Part shown: one piece after another, positions 54,725-64,000 of the stretch
How positions within the stretch are numbered: position 1 is the stretch's first letter
How the letters are laid out: every line of letters begins with the position of its first letter
Assembly (NCBI RefSeq): GCF_000586435.1
Contig: NZ_BAWH01000003.1
Span: forward strand, 62,001 to 126,000
Source: Psychrobacter sp. JCM 18901
GTDB lineage: Bacteria; Pseudomonadota; Gammaproteobacteria; Pseudomonadales; Moraxellaceae
DNA length: 64,000 nt
Direction of reading: 5' to 3'
Program-made: the position numbers and the translations under genes
Notes under the pieces: model-generated
Seen by the model: only the letters and a program-made list of their open reading frames with translations
Told to the model about the DNA's origin: nothing
The model's database searches: none

Positions 54725-55130
54725 CTCCTAATAAATACAAAAGGTAAAATAATGTTCCTGAACACCTATTAAGAGTTCAAGTTCCGTGCCAAGTTAAAAA
54801 AGCCAATAATCGAGTAATAATTGAGCAATAATTAGGTTCTGATTAATATATTCATTAATTTAGTGCAAGATGGTTAATAAACTGCACCATAAAGGGGAGA
54901 TGAACAAAAAAATGGTGCAATCCAGAAAACCAAATTTTTAAAATTGCATAGCTATCATATGAAGAGATTTATCGTTAAAAGTGCTTATTACTAAAAATGC
55001 TGTTTGCCAAAAGCATTTATTGCCAAAGACCTGTAAAACGGCTACGGTAATATCTCTAAGATAGTTACTATTTTGCGCGTTGAGCCAATGCGTGGCTGCC
55101 ATGATGAATTTTACTGCTAAGGAATGATGT
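54725..55130. other. Divergent spacer between urtA and DUF4139 gene
   Basis: 406 AT-rich bases with the urtA promoter region, including the sigma-54-like motif at 54776-54792. Further out, GGTGCA and TGCACTA half-sites of NtrC type appear on the minus strand around 54860-54890 but in an outward-facing arrangement. CTAAGGAATGATGT precedes the DUF4139 ATG. Confidence 0.5.
54776..54792 (-). promoter_or_regulatory. Sigma-54-like promoter motif upstream of urtA
   Basis: The minus strand reads TTGGCACGGAACTTGAA, the same TTGGCAC-N5-TTGAA pattern as upstream of glnK. Position and spacing suit an RpoN promoter 52 bases before the urtA start; the -12 element deviates from GC. Confidence 0.42.
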
Positions 55131-56783
55131 ATGAACGCACAATTAACGGATTCGCCTGTCTCAACAGGTCGTGGCAGCGTATTACCGCCGCTTAATCAAA
55201 TGACTAGATTTGCTATCCTTCCATTTGTACTTAGTAGTAGTGCCATCTTGGGATTGTCTTCGGCGCAAGCGGCCACCAGTAGCGTCGAGCAAGTGACCAT
55301 TTATCAGGGGCTGGCAAGCGTGACGCGCGCATTGCCTATTACAGGTAGCGGTGAGCAAATGGTGGTGTTTTCGTGCCTATCACCTTATATGGATAAAGAA
55401 AGTCTAAGCGTACAAGCGACGAATAATGTCAACGTTGGGGAAGTCAGCATCGAAGAGCTGACAGGTGAGCAGGCAGCCCAATGCCAGTATCAAGGTGATG
55501 CCAAGGTACAGACGCAGCAAAACACCTTAGCCAATATCAATGCTGAATTAGAAGCGGCACGATTAGCAAAGGCTTACTTGCAGAATTTGACCAAAGCCAC
55601 GCAAGTCAATACAGACAGCACGATTGCCAATAATGCCCGCGATATAGAAACTCAAGCTACCAGTATTAACCAAAGGATTTTAGAGATTCAACAGCGACAA
55701 GCGCGTGCCCAAGACGCACTTAATCAACTGATGGCAGGCAGCGCGACATCGACCTTTAACAAGGTGACACAGGTGAGTGTACGTACGGCAAGCCGCTCGC
55801 CAAGTAGTATTAAGTTGCATTATCAAGTGCAAGGTGCAGGTTGGGAGCCTGCATATCAAGCTCGCCTAAACACAAACAGTGAGCAGTTAAGTATCACAGC
55901 TTCTGCGATTATTGCTCAGCAAACTGGCGAGAACTGGACAAACGTACCACTGACACTTAGTACTGTTAATCCCAATCAAAGTACGACGGGGCAACTGCCA
56001 TATGTGCAGCGTCTATCATTGTATGAAGAGAGCGCGGATGCCCGAGTAAGACGCGAGCTACCTATGATGGATGCGTCCCCTGTTATGATGGAAGAGCCTG
56101 CTTATAACAAAGGAGCAGGCGCACCGATGGCACCGCTACCGAATTTTACGGTCAGTAGCCAAAACAAAAATGGCATTATCGAGTATCGTTTACCGCAGTT
56201 GGTCAGTATTCCGAGTGATGGGAGACGCGTACGCACAGTGATTGGGGAGCAGGCAGGTAACAGTAAGCTCTGGATTCGCAGTACGCCAAGTGTTGAGACT
56301 GCTGCCTACTGGTATGCGTCAGCGCCGTTTTTGACGCCGGACTGGGTCGATGGTTCGCTACAGCTGTACCGTGATGACAATTATGTTGGACAATCGCGCT
56401 ATAACTATCAAATGCTAAAAGAGCAGGGGATTGGATTTGGTCGTGATTCAAATATGCTCGTAAAAGAGCTGACCAATGAAGACAAGCAAGGGGAAAAAGG
56501 CGTGCTCAACCGTACGCAAACACTGACGACCACCCAAGCCTATCAGTTTACCAATCAGCACAATCGTAGCGTACGCTTGCAAGTACTGGGCAGTGAACCT
56601 ATCAGTCGTGACGATAGTTTAAAAGTTGCGGTGACTCATACGCCGCCTGTAACTGAGCGAGATTGGAATGACAATCAAGGTATGGTGGCGTGGGAATTTA
56701 ACTTACCAAGTAAGCAATCAAAAGTAATACGTTCAACCTCCCAGGTTAGTTATCCTGCCAATAAATTACTGACTGGCAATTAA
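55131..56783 (+). CDS. DUF4139 (MuiA-like) periplasmic protein
   Basis: 550 residues with a signal peptide ending LSSAQAA. A short N-terminal DUF4140-type strand region (VEQVTIYQGLASVTRALPI) is followed by a coiled coil (residues about 135-210, rich in Q, A, N) and a large C-terminal DUF4139 domain (KLHYQVQGAGWEPAYQARL, then QTGENWTNVPLTLSTVNP). This is the layout of mucoidy inhibitor A family proteins, of unknown biochemical role. Divergent from urtA. The frame is intact. Confidence 0.82.
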   Translation: MNAQLTDSPVSTGRGSVLPPLNQMTRFAILPFVLSSSAILGLSSAQAATSSVEQVTIYQGLASVTRALPITGSGEQMVVFSCLSPYMDKESLSVQATNNVNVGEVSIEELTGEQAAQCQYQGDAKVQTQQNTLANINAELEAARLAKAYLQNLTKATQVNTDSTIANNARDIETQATSINQRILEIQQRQARAQDALNQLMAGSATSTFNKVTQVSVRTASRSPSSIKLHYQVQGAGWEPAYQARLNTNSEQLSITASAIIAQQTGENWTNVPLTLSTVNPNQSTTGQLPYVQRLSLYEESADARVRRELPMMDASPVMMEEPAYNKGAGAPMAPLPNFTVSSQNKNGIIEYRLPQLVSIPSDGRRVRTVIGEQAGNSKLWIRSTPSVETAAYWYASAPFLTPDWVDGSLQLYRDDNYVGQSRYNYQMLKEQGIGFGRDSNMLVKELTNEDKQGEKGVLNRTQTLTTTQAYQFTNQHNRSVRLQVLGSEPISRDDSLKVAVTHTPPVTERDWNDNQGMVAWEFNLPSKQSKVIRSTSQVSYPANKLLTGN

Positions 56784-56891
56784 TAAGCACTGCCTGTAAG
56801 TGCTACCTTATTAATAAGTAAAGTCTGAAATAATATCTTTGCCTCTATTAAGAATTACCCGCATAACGAAAATTATTATAAAAGGAAAGCT

Positions 56892-57712
56892 ATGTGTATT
56901 GTCGCTATTGCTTGGCAATTATTTGATGAGTTACCGCTGGTACTACTGTCTAATCGTGATGAGTTTTTGCAGCGCCCAACTGAGCCGCTCCACCAGTGGT
57001 CTGACCAACCTATCTATGCTGGACGCGATAAGCAAAGCGGTGCACGTGGTTAGGCATTCATCAGCAAGTGTCACCAGCGCAGAGTGCAGAGTATTATGAA
57101 CAGAATGGTCGTTGGGCTGCAGTATTAAATTTCCGTGATGGTGTGCAGGCAAGTAGTGATGAGCGCTCACGTGGTGGACTGGTCACTGAATTCTTGACAG
57201 GGACTCTAAGTCCGATGGATTTTGCACGGCAGATTGATTTGCAAGATTATGCGGGCTTTAACCTGATCATTGGTGACGCTGCGCAAGCTGTGATCGTTAA
57301 TAATCGTGGCCATGCACCCACGCCATTATACTCAGGTCTGTATGTTATCTCTAATGGACAACCAGAGGACAGCTGGTTTAAGACAGAGTGGTTGCGCGGG
57401 CGACTACGTCAAGAAGTGCTGCCATTGATTGCAGAGGATAGTTCGCCTGCGTACTGGCAAGCGGCGGCTTTTAACATTTTGTCAGATAGTACCAAAGCAC
57501 CAGAAGATAAATTGCCTATGACTGGCGTGGCATTTGAAGTGGAGCAAATGCTATCGTCTGTTTATATTGAACCCGTCGCTTTTGGCGATACTAAAACTAG
57601 CAAACCTACTTATGGTACCCGCACTCAAAGCATCTTAACGTTGCGCAAAGAGAGAGATATGGGAGCAAACTACACGGCTGACATTGTTAGCCGAGAGTTT
57701 GATAGTCACTGA
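56892..57712 (+). CDS. NRDE family protein (TANGO2-like), one frame break
   Basis: The opening MCIVAIAWQLFDELPLVLLSNRDEFLQRPT carries the namesake NRDE motif, and GYDAAQ-type later segments (AGFNLIIGDAAQAVIVNNRG) fit the family. The N-terminal cysteine suggests an Ntn-hydrolase-like fold. A G is lost near 57041; repair gives GGTWLGIHQQ and 274 codons. AAAGGAAAGCT precedes the ATG. The biochemical role is unknown; relatives are linked to heme or lipid handling in eukaryotes. Confidence 0.83.
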
Positions 57713-57736
57713 CAATGACGGTTAGTAGATAATAAA

Positions 57737-57786
57737 AAAACACCCACGGTAATTGCTAACATTCTAGCTACTATCGTGGGTGTTTT
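57737..57786. terminator. Bidirectional terminator between NRDE gene and rppH
   Basis: AAAACACCCACG...CGTGGGTGTTTT stem with a 26-base loop between convergent genes. Confidence 0.85.
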
Positions 57787-57809
57787 GCATTGTACTATTG
57801 AGTGATTCA

Positions 57810-58328
57810 TTACATAAGCAGATGATTATTTTGCTCAGGAATGATCAGCTCTTGCTTTAGCGGGAGTTCGCGTACCAATTCTTGCAAGGCACGACGATAA
57901 ACGCCTCGTTTAAAGTGAATCACTTGTCCGAGTGGATACCAGTAGCTGACCCATTGCCAATGGTCAAATTCAGGTTTCCCTTCGTCAAAGCGTATATGTT
58001 GAGTATTTGGCTCATCTAAGCGTAGCAAAAACCATTTTTGTTTTTGCCCAATACATAAGGGATGCTGACCATGACGTACATAACGTTTTGGCAAACGATA
58101 GCGCAACCAGTCTTGCGTGACTGCCAATAAGTCTACGTGACGCGGATGTAAGCCGACCTCTTCCCAGAGCTCGCGATACATTGCATCCATCGGCGTTTCC
58201 CCGCGGTCGATACCACCCTGCGGAAATTGCCAAGCGTTGTGACCAATACGTTTTGCCCACAGAACCTGCCCTTGTGTATTTGCCAAGATGATGCCGACGT
58301 TGGCGCGAAAGCCGTCTGCATCTATCAT
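57810..58328 (-). CDS. rppH: RNA pyrophosphohydrolase RppH
   Basis: 172 residues. RppH removes pyrophosphate from mRNA 5' ends, starting decay. It begins [15 protein letters not shown], and the Nudix box [23 protein letters not shown] at residues 38-60 is complete. FPQGG just before it is an RppH trademark. AAAAGGTTTAGTC precedes the ATG. ptsP, its frequent neighbour, is not here. Confidence 0.95.
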   Translation of the reverse strand: MIDADGFRANVGIILANTQGQVLWAKRIGHNAWQFPQGGIDRGETPMDAMYRELWEEVGLHPRHVDLLAVTQDWLRYRLPKRYVRHGQHPLCIGQKQKWFLLRLDEPNTQHIRFDEGKPEFDHWQWVSYWYPLGQVIHFKRGVYRRALQELVRELPLKQELIIPEQNNHLLM

Positions 58329-58802
58329 GACTAAACCTTTTAATTTGTTTAAAAATAGCTTGTTTTGACTTGAAACCGTGACAGCAATCGTAATTATTAT
58401 AAGGTGATTGTTATCGACATCCGCTCAAAACAAGATTCATTACCGTTATTAAACCAAGAAACAAGCAAAATGTGTAACAGTATTTTGCTATAAAATGTTT
58501 CACGAGTTTTACCTTTTAAAATCAACTATTTATAAGCAAACTTTTGTAGGTTTTTATACAGTATTTTTGGGCAAGTGTCGAAGAGTAGTAATAGGCGGAT
58601 GAACATACGATTATTTAGTAAACTGTCGAACTTCACTATTTCGATATGTATAAAGTGATGAAAGCACAGATTTCACTGGCGAGCTAACAGCAAAACAATG
58701 AGCCTATAAAATCTTGCTTTGGCTTATGCTACACTAGCTGGGCAATATATCATTCACACAATAATAATAGCAATACGCCATTTAAAATAAGGAACATCTA
58801 CA
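58329..58802. other. Divergent spacer between rppH and osmC
   Basis: 474 AT-rich bases with no open frame. AAGGAACATCTACA at the right end is the ribosome binding site of the OsmC gene. Confidence 0.4.
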
Positions 58803-59216
58803 ATGTCAGAATCAAAAGCAAGCGTCATATGGCAAGAGAACAAAGCCTTTATGGGTGTGTCACCATCAGGACATAATGTACAAATCGATGCTGATAAAGA
58901 AAAAGGCTCAAGCCCGATGGAGCTTATTTTGTTAGGATTAGGTGGTTGCGCCAGTTATGACGTCGTAGAGATTTTACAGAAATCACGCCAAGCAGTGACG
59001 GATGTACGTTGTGAGCTAACCGCCCAGCGTGCTGAAACCGTACCAGCGGTCTATACCGATATTCATATGCATTTCATTGTCACTGGTCAAGAGGTCAAAG
59101 AAAAACAAGTCGAAAAAGCCATCCAGTTATCAGCAGAAAAATACTGTTCTGCCAGCCGTATGCTAGTAGCAGGTGGGGTCAATATCACCCATGATTTCGA
59201 AGTGGTTGCAAGCTAG
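58803..59216 (+). CDS. OsmC family peroxiredoxin-like protein
   Basis: 137 residues of the OsmC/Ohr superfamily, which uses two cysteines to reduce organic hydroperoxides. The first cysteine lies in LLGLGGCASYDVVEIL and the second in AEKYCSASRML, at the usual places. It is closer to the YhfA type than to Ohr. A MAPEG-like gene follows 11 bases downstream. Confidence 0.87.
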   Translation: MSESKASVIWQENKAFMGVSPSGHNVQIDADKEKGSSPMELILLGLGGCASYDVVEILQKSRQAVTDVRCELTAQRAETVPAVYTDIHMHFIVTGQEVKEKQVEKAIQLSAEKYCSASRMLVAGGVNITHDFEVVAS

Positions 59217-59227
59217 GAACTTATATA

Positions 59228-59657
59228 ATGATAAGTGCATTTTTTTGAGTTGGTAACTGACAAAGTGGCGTCTGCCATTTTAGCCATGGTGGTAGCAAGT
59301 CTATTGCCATGGGCGGTGTCAATCGTTGCGAAAGTATCTGGTGGCTTTAGAATCAGAAATAATGCACATCCTCGCGAATTCTTTCAAAATGCGACAGGCC
59401 TGGCAGCACGTGCTAATGCAGCACAGCAAAACAGTTATGAAACCTTGCCAGTATTCTTGGCAGCAGTATTGGTAGCTATGCTGTTCTTTGTACCGCAGTC
59501 GATTATCAACGTATTGGCTTGGCTGTATGTGATGATACGAATTGGTTTTTGTGTGGCGTATATTACTAATTTGGCAATGTTCCGCTCTATCCTCTGGGTA
59601 CTATCAATGGCATGTTGTCTAATGCTATTTTATTTAGCGATACGAGTCAGCGTCTAG
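59228..59657 (+). CDS. MAPEG family membrane protein (one frame break at start)
   Basis: 142 residues, four membrane helices. The segment NAHPREFFQNATGLAARANAAQQNSYETLPVFLAAVL is the MAPEG signature region, with N and E residues that bind glutathione or lipid in relatives. The ATG at 59228, with AGGAA upstream, is in the wrong frame because of T7 at 59240-59246; six gives MISAFFELVTDKVASAIL. It lies just after the OsmC gene and may join it in detoxification (inference). Confidence 0.82.
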
Positions 59658-59702
59658 TAAAAATATCCGTAACTGCCAAAACGCTCAAATACAAGCAGGT
59701 GA

Positions 59703-60737
59703 TTAATCTCGTACGCTTGCTTGTAGGGCGCTAATAATCACCGCTTTATTTTTCTCTCGTTTAATACCTTCCCACACTGTTTGCGCCTCAACGTAGCCTT
59801 TGGTAAGCATACCTAGCCATTGTTTATAACGACCGACCAAAACCACATCGTTCTTTGCCTCACCTTCCAAAAACTTAATCTGATGCGCGATTAAATCTTG
59901 CCATAACAATGTAGCCGTATTCTCTACGCTATCAGTACTGTTTTCAGTATCATTATCAACCTGTGCCACTAAATCAGGACGTGTTACTGCGCCGCGACCT
60001 AACATCAAATGCGGTGTACCTGCTTGTGTCATACAGTTTTGCGCATGCTCAAAGTTCCAAATTTCTCCATTGGCAATGACTGGAATATCGAGCGCATTAA
60101 AGCTCTGGATTTTGTCCCAATAGGCAGGCGGCTTATAGCCTTGGGTTTTAGTACGTGCATGAATGGTCAGCCAGTCGGCGCCGCTATCGTTAATTGCACC
60201 GCGAATATCATCCATTCGGCTAGTGTCGGTATAGCCCAGACGAATCTTAGCTGATACTGGTATATGGGCGGGAACGGCTTGGCGTACGGCACTGATAATC
60301 TGATACATTGTTTCAGGTTCATCCAGCAGTACTGAACCACCGCGATGACTATTGACCGTTTTTGCAGGACATCCAAAGTTGATGTCGATAGCAGGCGCAC
60401 CGAGCTCACAAGCGTACGCGGCGTTTTCGGCCATAAGCTGTGCTTCGCTACCCAAAATCTGTACATGAATGGGCGTACCAGAGGCCGTTTTGGCATCATG
60501 ATGTAGCTCAGGCACATATTTATAAAACACATGCGCAGGTAAGACGTGCTGAGTGATGCGAATAAACTCACTGACCGACCAATCATAAGGACACCCCAAG
60601 TCAGACGCAATTTGGGTTAAGATTTGGCGCATTAATGGATCGGTCAAGCCTTCCATAGGCGCGAGCAAACGCACGGGAGTCGCAAATAACTGATTAATGG
60701 TATTTTGACGCGTTTGAAGTTGTTGGTTATTATTCAT
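59703..60737 (-). CDS. dusC: tRNA-dihydrouridine synthase DusC
   Basis: 344-residue flavoenzyme that reduces U16 of tRNA to dihydrouridine. It begins LLAPMEGLTDPLMR (FMN site); the catalytic cysteine lies in INFGCPAKTVNSHRGG, and HARTKTQGY and PVIANGEIW are further family marks. The EFIRITQHVLP region and the wording overall follow DusC more than DusA or DusB. The frame is intact. Confidence 0.9.
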   Translation of the reverse strand: MNNNQQLQTRQNTINQLFATPVRLLAPMEGLTDPLMRQILTQIASDLGCPYDWSVSEFIRITQHVLPAHVFYKYVPELHHDAKTASGTPIHVQILGSEAQLMAENAAYACELGAPAIDINFGCPAKTVNSHRGGSVLLDEPETMYQIISAVRQAVPAHIPVSAKIRLGYTDTSRMDDIRGAINDSGADWLTIHARTKTQGYKPPAYWDKIQSFNALDIPVIANGEIWNFEHAQNCMTQAGTPHLMLGRGAVTRPDLVAQVDNDTENSTDSVENTATLLWQDLIAHQIKFLEGEAKNDVVLVGRYKQWLGMLTKGYVEAQTVWEGIKREKNKAVIISALQASVRD

Positions 60738-60817
60738 GCTGGTGATTCACTGCTAAAGGGTCACTATGAGAGATTGAATAAAACTTGAGGCTGACAAAGG
60801 TGGAGGGTAATTAAGTA

Positions 60818-62309
60818 TTACCAAAAATCACTTTTTTTGCCCGTCTGTAATCCTGATATCAAGTCTTTAATATTGTGAATATCCAAATTGCTTTGCGCAC
60901 GCGTGCAAGCAACATAAAGCAAACGCAGCTCTTCTGGACTGATCTTGACTGCATTGGTTGTCACATCGTAGTAAAAATCATCATCTAGTTGTACTTTTCC
61001 CCATTCAAGCCCTTTGGCTTTATGAGCAGTAGAGATGACATAGTCAGCGTTTTCAATGCTAGTCAGACTATTGACCGCTTGGCTTAGTACATTAGTACCA
61101 TGGTCATCGACCAGTTTGACCAGTGTTTTGAGGTCGCTACCCTCATTGGTTTCGGCGTACTCTTGCACATCACCCCAATTATAAAAATAAGCCAGCTCAG
61201 GTACACCGTAAGCCGATTTACCATTTTTTAAGTTTTCGGCTGCCTGACAGAATTTGAGCATACGGTCGGTATCCGCTTGTAGCGCCACGCGATGCCCGTG
61301 TTTTAATCCTGTCAACAGTTGCGACATAGCAGCAGCATTGGTACGGCACAAAATAGCATCTTTCTTACTGTGTACCATGCCCTTATCGGTAGAGGATTGC
61401 TTGTTTGGATTACCCTTTAGCGGTACGTCTTCTTGTAGCGCTTTTAATAAGGTATTGGCCACTTCTGCAATCGGCTCGCCAAAGCGAAAAGACTGTGTCA
61501 ATAATGTCTGCGGTAGCGGCAGTTTTTTTCATCGCATTGACCGCACCGCGCCATTCATAAATCTGCTGGTGTGCATCGCCACATAGATGACTTGTCTCGA
61601 CTGCTGAGTCAAGATACCCATCATCAAGGGATCGGCATCTTGGGCTTCATCAAATAAGATAAAGTCCGCTGGAATACTGGCTTAGACAACGCCCAAAGCT
61701 TGAGATAAATATCATGGCCAATACCAGCAGGGTGACGCGCATCAATCGACTGTAACCAGCGCTGCTCAACAGCGGGGTAGAGCATCTCGCGCAGCTGCTC
61801 TGCATCTGAGTCATCGAGCCAACTTGGGAAGAGTATGTGCTTGGCGCAGGGTAGCTGGCATGCGTGCTGCAAAAATTACTTACCGCATCGCTGACGAACC
61901 GAGACAATCGTGCGGGTGTCAGCGTAATGTATTTATTAACCCCATCCATTTGTCGACGTACTTGTACAGGCTGTAGTCCTAAATCATCACCGAGACGCTT
62001 AGGTGAAAATCGTGGCAGAGATAGCTTGGCGGTAATATCACGAGCCACATGACGATACGCAAGTGAATGAAAAGTACGACACTCTACATGTGGCGGAAAC
62101 TTTGAACGAGCATCATTGGCAATCGCTTTGTTAAAAGCCAGATATAGTCCGCGGCCACGTAAGCGCTCACCGATTAGCTTGAGCGTCGTTGTCTTACCGG
62201 CGCCCGCATAAGCGACCACTTTAAACGACTTATGATCCATCGCCATATTCAGCGCGCTCAGCTGCTCGTCAGTGGGATCGCTCATATAAGCTGGCATAGA
62301 TGCGGACAT
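60818..62309 (-). CDS. UvrD/Rep-type superfamily 1 helicase (four frame breaks)
   Basis: ATP-dependent DNA helicase of the small UvrD/FBH1-like group. Motifs in order: VVAYAGAGKTTTLKL (Walker A), TFHSLAYRHV, FILFDEAQDADPLMM (motif II), YVGDAHQQIYEWRGA (III), FRFGEPIAEVAN (IV), STAHKAKGLEW (V) and LLYVACTRAQ (VI). Breaks: lost bases near 61841, 61677 and 61579 and T7 at 61523-61529 (A7 in the gene; six gives MKKLPLPQTLLTQSFRFG). Repair gives 498 codons. It is shorter than UvrD because 2B-type insertions are missing. A terminator separates it from tatC. Confidence 0.85.
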
Positions 62310-62354
62310 AATAAAGCTACCTAAATACAAAAATTGATTAAAAATAAAAGGGGC

Positions 62355-62383
62355 AAAAAAAGCCACTGGGTAAACAATGGCTT
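62355..62383 (-). terminator. Intrinsic terminator of the tat operon
   Basis: On the minus strand AAGCCATTG-TTTACC-CAGTGGCTT, nine pairs with one G-T, followed by TTTTT. It lies between tatC and the helicase gene. Confidence 0.85.
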
Positions 62384-62525
62384 ATAGATGATGGTGATGC
62401 TAAAACGTGATAGTAAGCAATCAGCTTACTAATGAGGCAAGAATAAAACGGTGTAATGGTAGTTTAACGCATAGCTATATGTAATCAATAACTTTATTTT
62501 AGTCTGGATTAGACTGATAAGTGTT

Positions 62526-63446
62526 TTATTCTTTGTCTGTCGATATGAGAGTAGGACTAGGCTCTTCTTTGATTAGAATCTTCGCCAAAAACAAACCAAG
62601 CTCAAACAACAACCACATCGGAATCGCCAACATGAGCATCGATACGCCATCTGGCGGCGTAACAACAGCAGCCACAGCAAAACAGCCCACAATGATATAA
62701 CGACGCTTTTCTTCTAAGCTCTGAATGGAGACAATACCTGCCAATATCAATAGCAAAGTGACAACTGGAATCTCAAACGTTAAGCCGAATACCATAAATA
62801 ATTTTAAGGCAAAACTGAGATAGCTGTCGATATCTGTCATGGGTAGTACGTTTTGCGGGGCAAACATGATAAAGAACTTTAAGACCCCTTTGAGCACAAT
62901 AAAGTAAGAAAAAGCCACACCAGCATAAAACAAAAATATAGAAGATAGCAGTACTGGAATAGCAATTTTCTTTTCTTTTTTTATACAGACCGGGCGCTAC
63001 AAATGACCAAATTTGATAAAGGATATAGGCATCGCCAAAAATGCAGCTACAAATACGGTCAAACGTATCGGCGCCATAAAGTTCGATGTGATATCGGTGG
63101 CAATCATGGTCGAATTGGCGGGTAACTGCGCCACCAACGGGTCAGACAACAAGTTATATAGCTCACGCGAATAGCCGACCAAACCTAAAAATATTATCAG
63201 TACCGCCACGCATATTTTGATCAAATGCCGACGCAGCTCAATCAAATGCTCGGTAATAGCATATCAGCCAAAGGGCTTAAAACATCCTCTGATTTTTTTA
63301 TCTTGAGTGGTATTGGTCGTTGCTGCAGCACCTTGATTAAGGTTGTTTTGATCGATAGCTTCTTGATCAATGACATTTGGGTCAGTAACGGCAGAAACAG
63401 CAATTTTCTCTTGACGACTTTTTTTGCGCTTGAATGATGGCATCAA
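62526..63446 (-). CDS. tatC: Sec-independent translocase subunit TatC (four frame breaks)
   Basis: TatC binds twin-arginine signal peptides at the membrane. EHLIELRRHLIKI begins the core, followed by FLAMPYILYQIWSFVAPGLYKKEKK, FYAGVAFSYFIVLKGVLKFF and the segment LTFEIPVVTLLLILAGIV. Breaks: T7 63293-63299, a base lost near 63250, a base lost near 63028, and T7 62976-62982. The net change is zero and the repaired gene is 307 codons. About 55 residues of polar extension precede the core (MPSFKRKKSRQEK, DQEAIDQNN). Its start overlaps the tatB stop (ATGA). Confidence 0.9.
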
Positions 63447-64000
63447 TCAGTCTCCTGCTTATGGTCAGAAGTCTGCATGTTGGCAGGACTGTTGAGTAGG
63501 GCATCCGCTTTATAGTTTGGCACATATGGTGGCATTGGGAGCCGACGTGCTTTGTCATAAGCGCCAAGTCGAAACCACATGTTTTCCCACGGTCGGGTAA
63601 TGATGGTCTGAACAACTGGCGCTGCCTTGGCGTTGTCACTCACATTTGCATCATCTACATTTGCATCATCTACATTTGGATCATCTATATTGTCACCGCT
63701 GTGACCGCGCTTCGATAATTGGTCATTTTCTAATGTATCTGTCTGCTCGTCAGTGGCATAAGCATAGTCGAATGCTTTTGGCGTGGCTGACGGCTGCTTT
63801 TGTGTGCGGTTATTTTCATGAACTTCGTCACCCTTGCTATTTTCAGCATTCGTAGATGCTTCAGAAGCTATCGAAGCAGGACTATGCGAGCTTTCAAATG
63901 CTTTCATATTACCCCGCATCTCAGCCATCTCACGCCTCATTTCGGCTTCGGTCTGGCGAATTTTGGCAAGCTCTTTTTGCATTTGCTGGCGCGTCTCAGC
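63443..64000 (-). CDS. tatB: Sec-independent translocase protein TatB (N-terminus outside window)
   Basis: The frame is open to the right edge, so the membrane anchor lies outside. The visible part starts in an amphipathic, charged helix (ELAKIRQTEAEMRREMAEMRGNM) typical of TatB and goes on to a long acidic, low-complexity tail. That tail contains a tandem repeat at DNA level. The end, PYVPNYKADALL, is followed by a four-base overlap with tatC. The identity rests on position and the helix, so it is somewhat less sure than tatC. Confidence 0.75.
   Translation of the reverse strand, partial: AETRQQMQKELAKIRQTEAEMRREMAEMRGNMKAFESSHSPASIASEASTNAENSKGDEVHENNRTQKQPSATPKAFDYAYATDEQTDTLENDQLSKRGHSGDNIDDPNVDDANVDDANVSDNAKAAPVVQTIITRPWENMWFRLGAYDKARRLPMPPYVPNYKADALLNSPANMQTSDHKQETD
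63642..63686 (-). repeat. 15-base tandem repeat in tatB
   Basis: ACATTTGCATCATCT three times in a row (third copy with one change, C to G), encoding DDANV, DDANV and DDPNV in the acidic tail. Such repeats can change copy number by slippage without shifting the frame. Confidence 0.88.

Noticed and set aside
54855..54895. NtrC binding sites upstream of urtA
   Set aside because: GGTGCA and TGCACTA half-sites are present but face outward compared with the NtrC consensus and are 15 bases apart, so I do not call a site.

Overview
The window looks like a chromosomal segment of a Moraxellaceae gammaproteobacterium, most likely Psychrobacter. The AT-leaning base composition, a BfmR nearly identical in layout to the Acinetobacter protein, the atpIBEFHAGDC order, the rpsP-rimM-trmD-rplS operon and a DUF3360 membrane protein all point that way. 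This is recalled family knowledge, not a database search. No insertion sequence, prophage, CRISPR array or defence island is visible. Nearly everything is core chromosome.

Layout: 1-3.6 kb murE (cut by the window edge)-murF-mraY. 3.7-9 kb rlmA-like methyltransferase, small secreted proteins, a lipoprotein, tRNA-Ser(GGA), a secreted DNA/RNA endonuclease and a DUF2147 protein. 9-14 kb glnK-amtB (minus strand) and a SulP transporter with a universal stress protein. 14.4-17.3 kb murD-ftsW. 17.4-20.4 kb dksA-gluQ and a CpdA-like phosphodiesterase. 20.8-24.2 kb zinc uptake: zur-znuC-znuB divergent from znuA across a Zur box. 24.5-32.7 kb ATP synthase. 33.3-38 kb bfmR, bfmS, a small membrane ORF and envZ without ompR. 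38.4-40.8 kb rpsP-rimM-trmD-rplS. 41-45.6 kb a DUF4442 protein, a DUF3360 permease-like protein and uvrC. 45.7-48.3 kb lgt-thyA-folA (minus). 48.6-54.7 kb urtABCDE urea-type ABC transporter (minus). 55-60.7 kb DUF4139 protein, NRDE protein, rppH, osmC, MAPEG protein and dusC. 60.8-64 kb a UvrD-like helicase and tatB-tatC (minus).

The dominant signal is technical or very strange. Twenty-five conserved genes, many of them normally essential (mraY, ftsW, atpB, atpF, rpsP, trmD, lgt), carry about 45 frame breaks. There are two signatures: A or T runs that read as 7 where the protein needs 6 (23 cases), and losses of a base, mostly from short G or C runs (about 22 cases). Undoing these restores full-length family members with lengths divisible by three. 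The likeliest cause is an unpolished consensus. Coordinates below span the whole repaired gene and each break is given.

Functional themes are envelope synthesis, nitrogen acquisition (glnK-amtB and urtABCDE share a sigma-54-like TTGGCAC-N5-TTGAA motif), zinc homeostasis, energy generation and envelope stress signalling. I found no convincing wholly new system. The best regulatory leads are the paired nitrogen promoters, the Zur box, the terminator between atpI and atpB, the terminator between bfmR and bfmS, and the hairpins between urtA and urtB.
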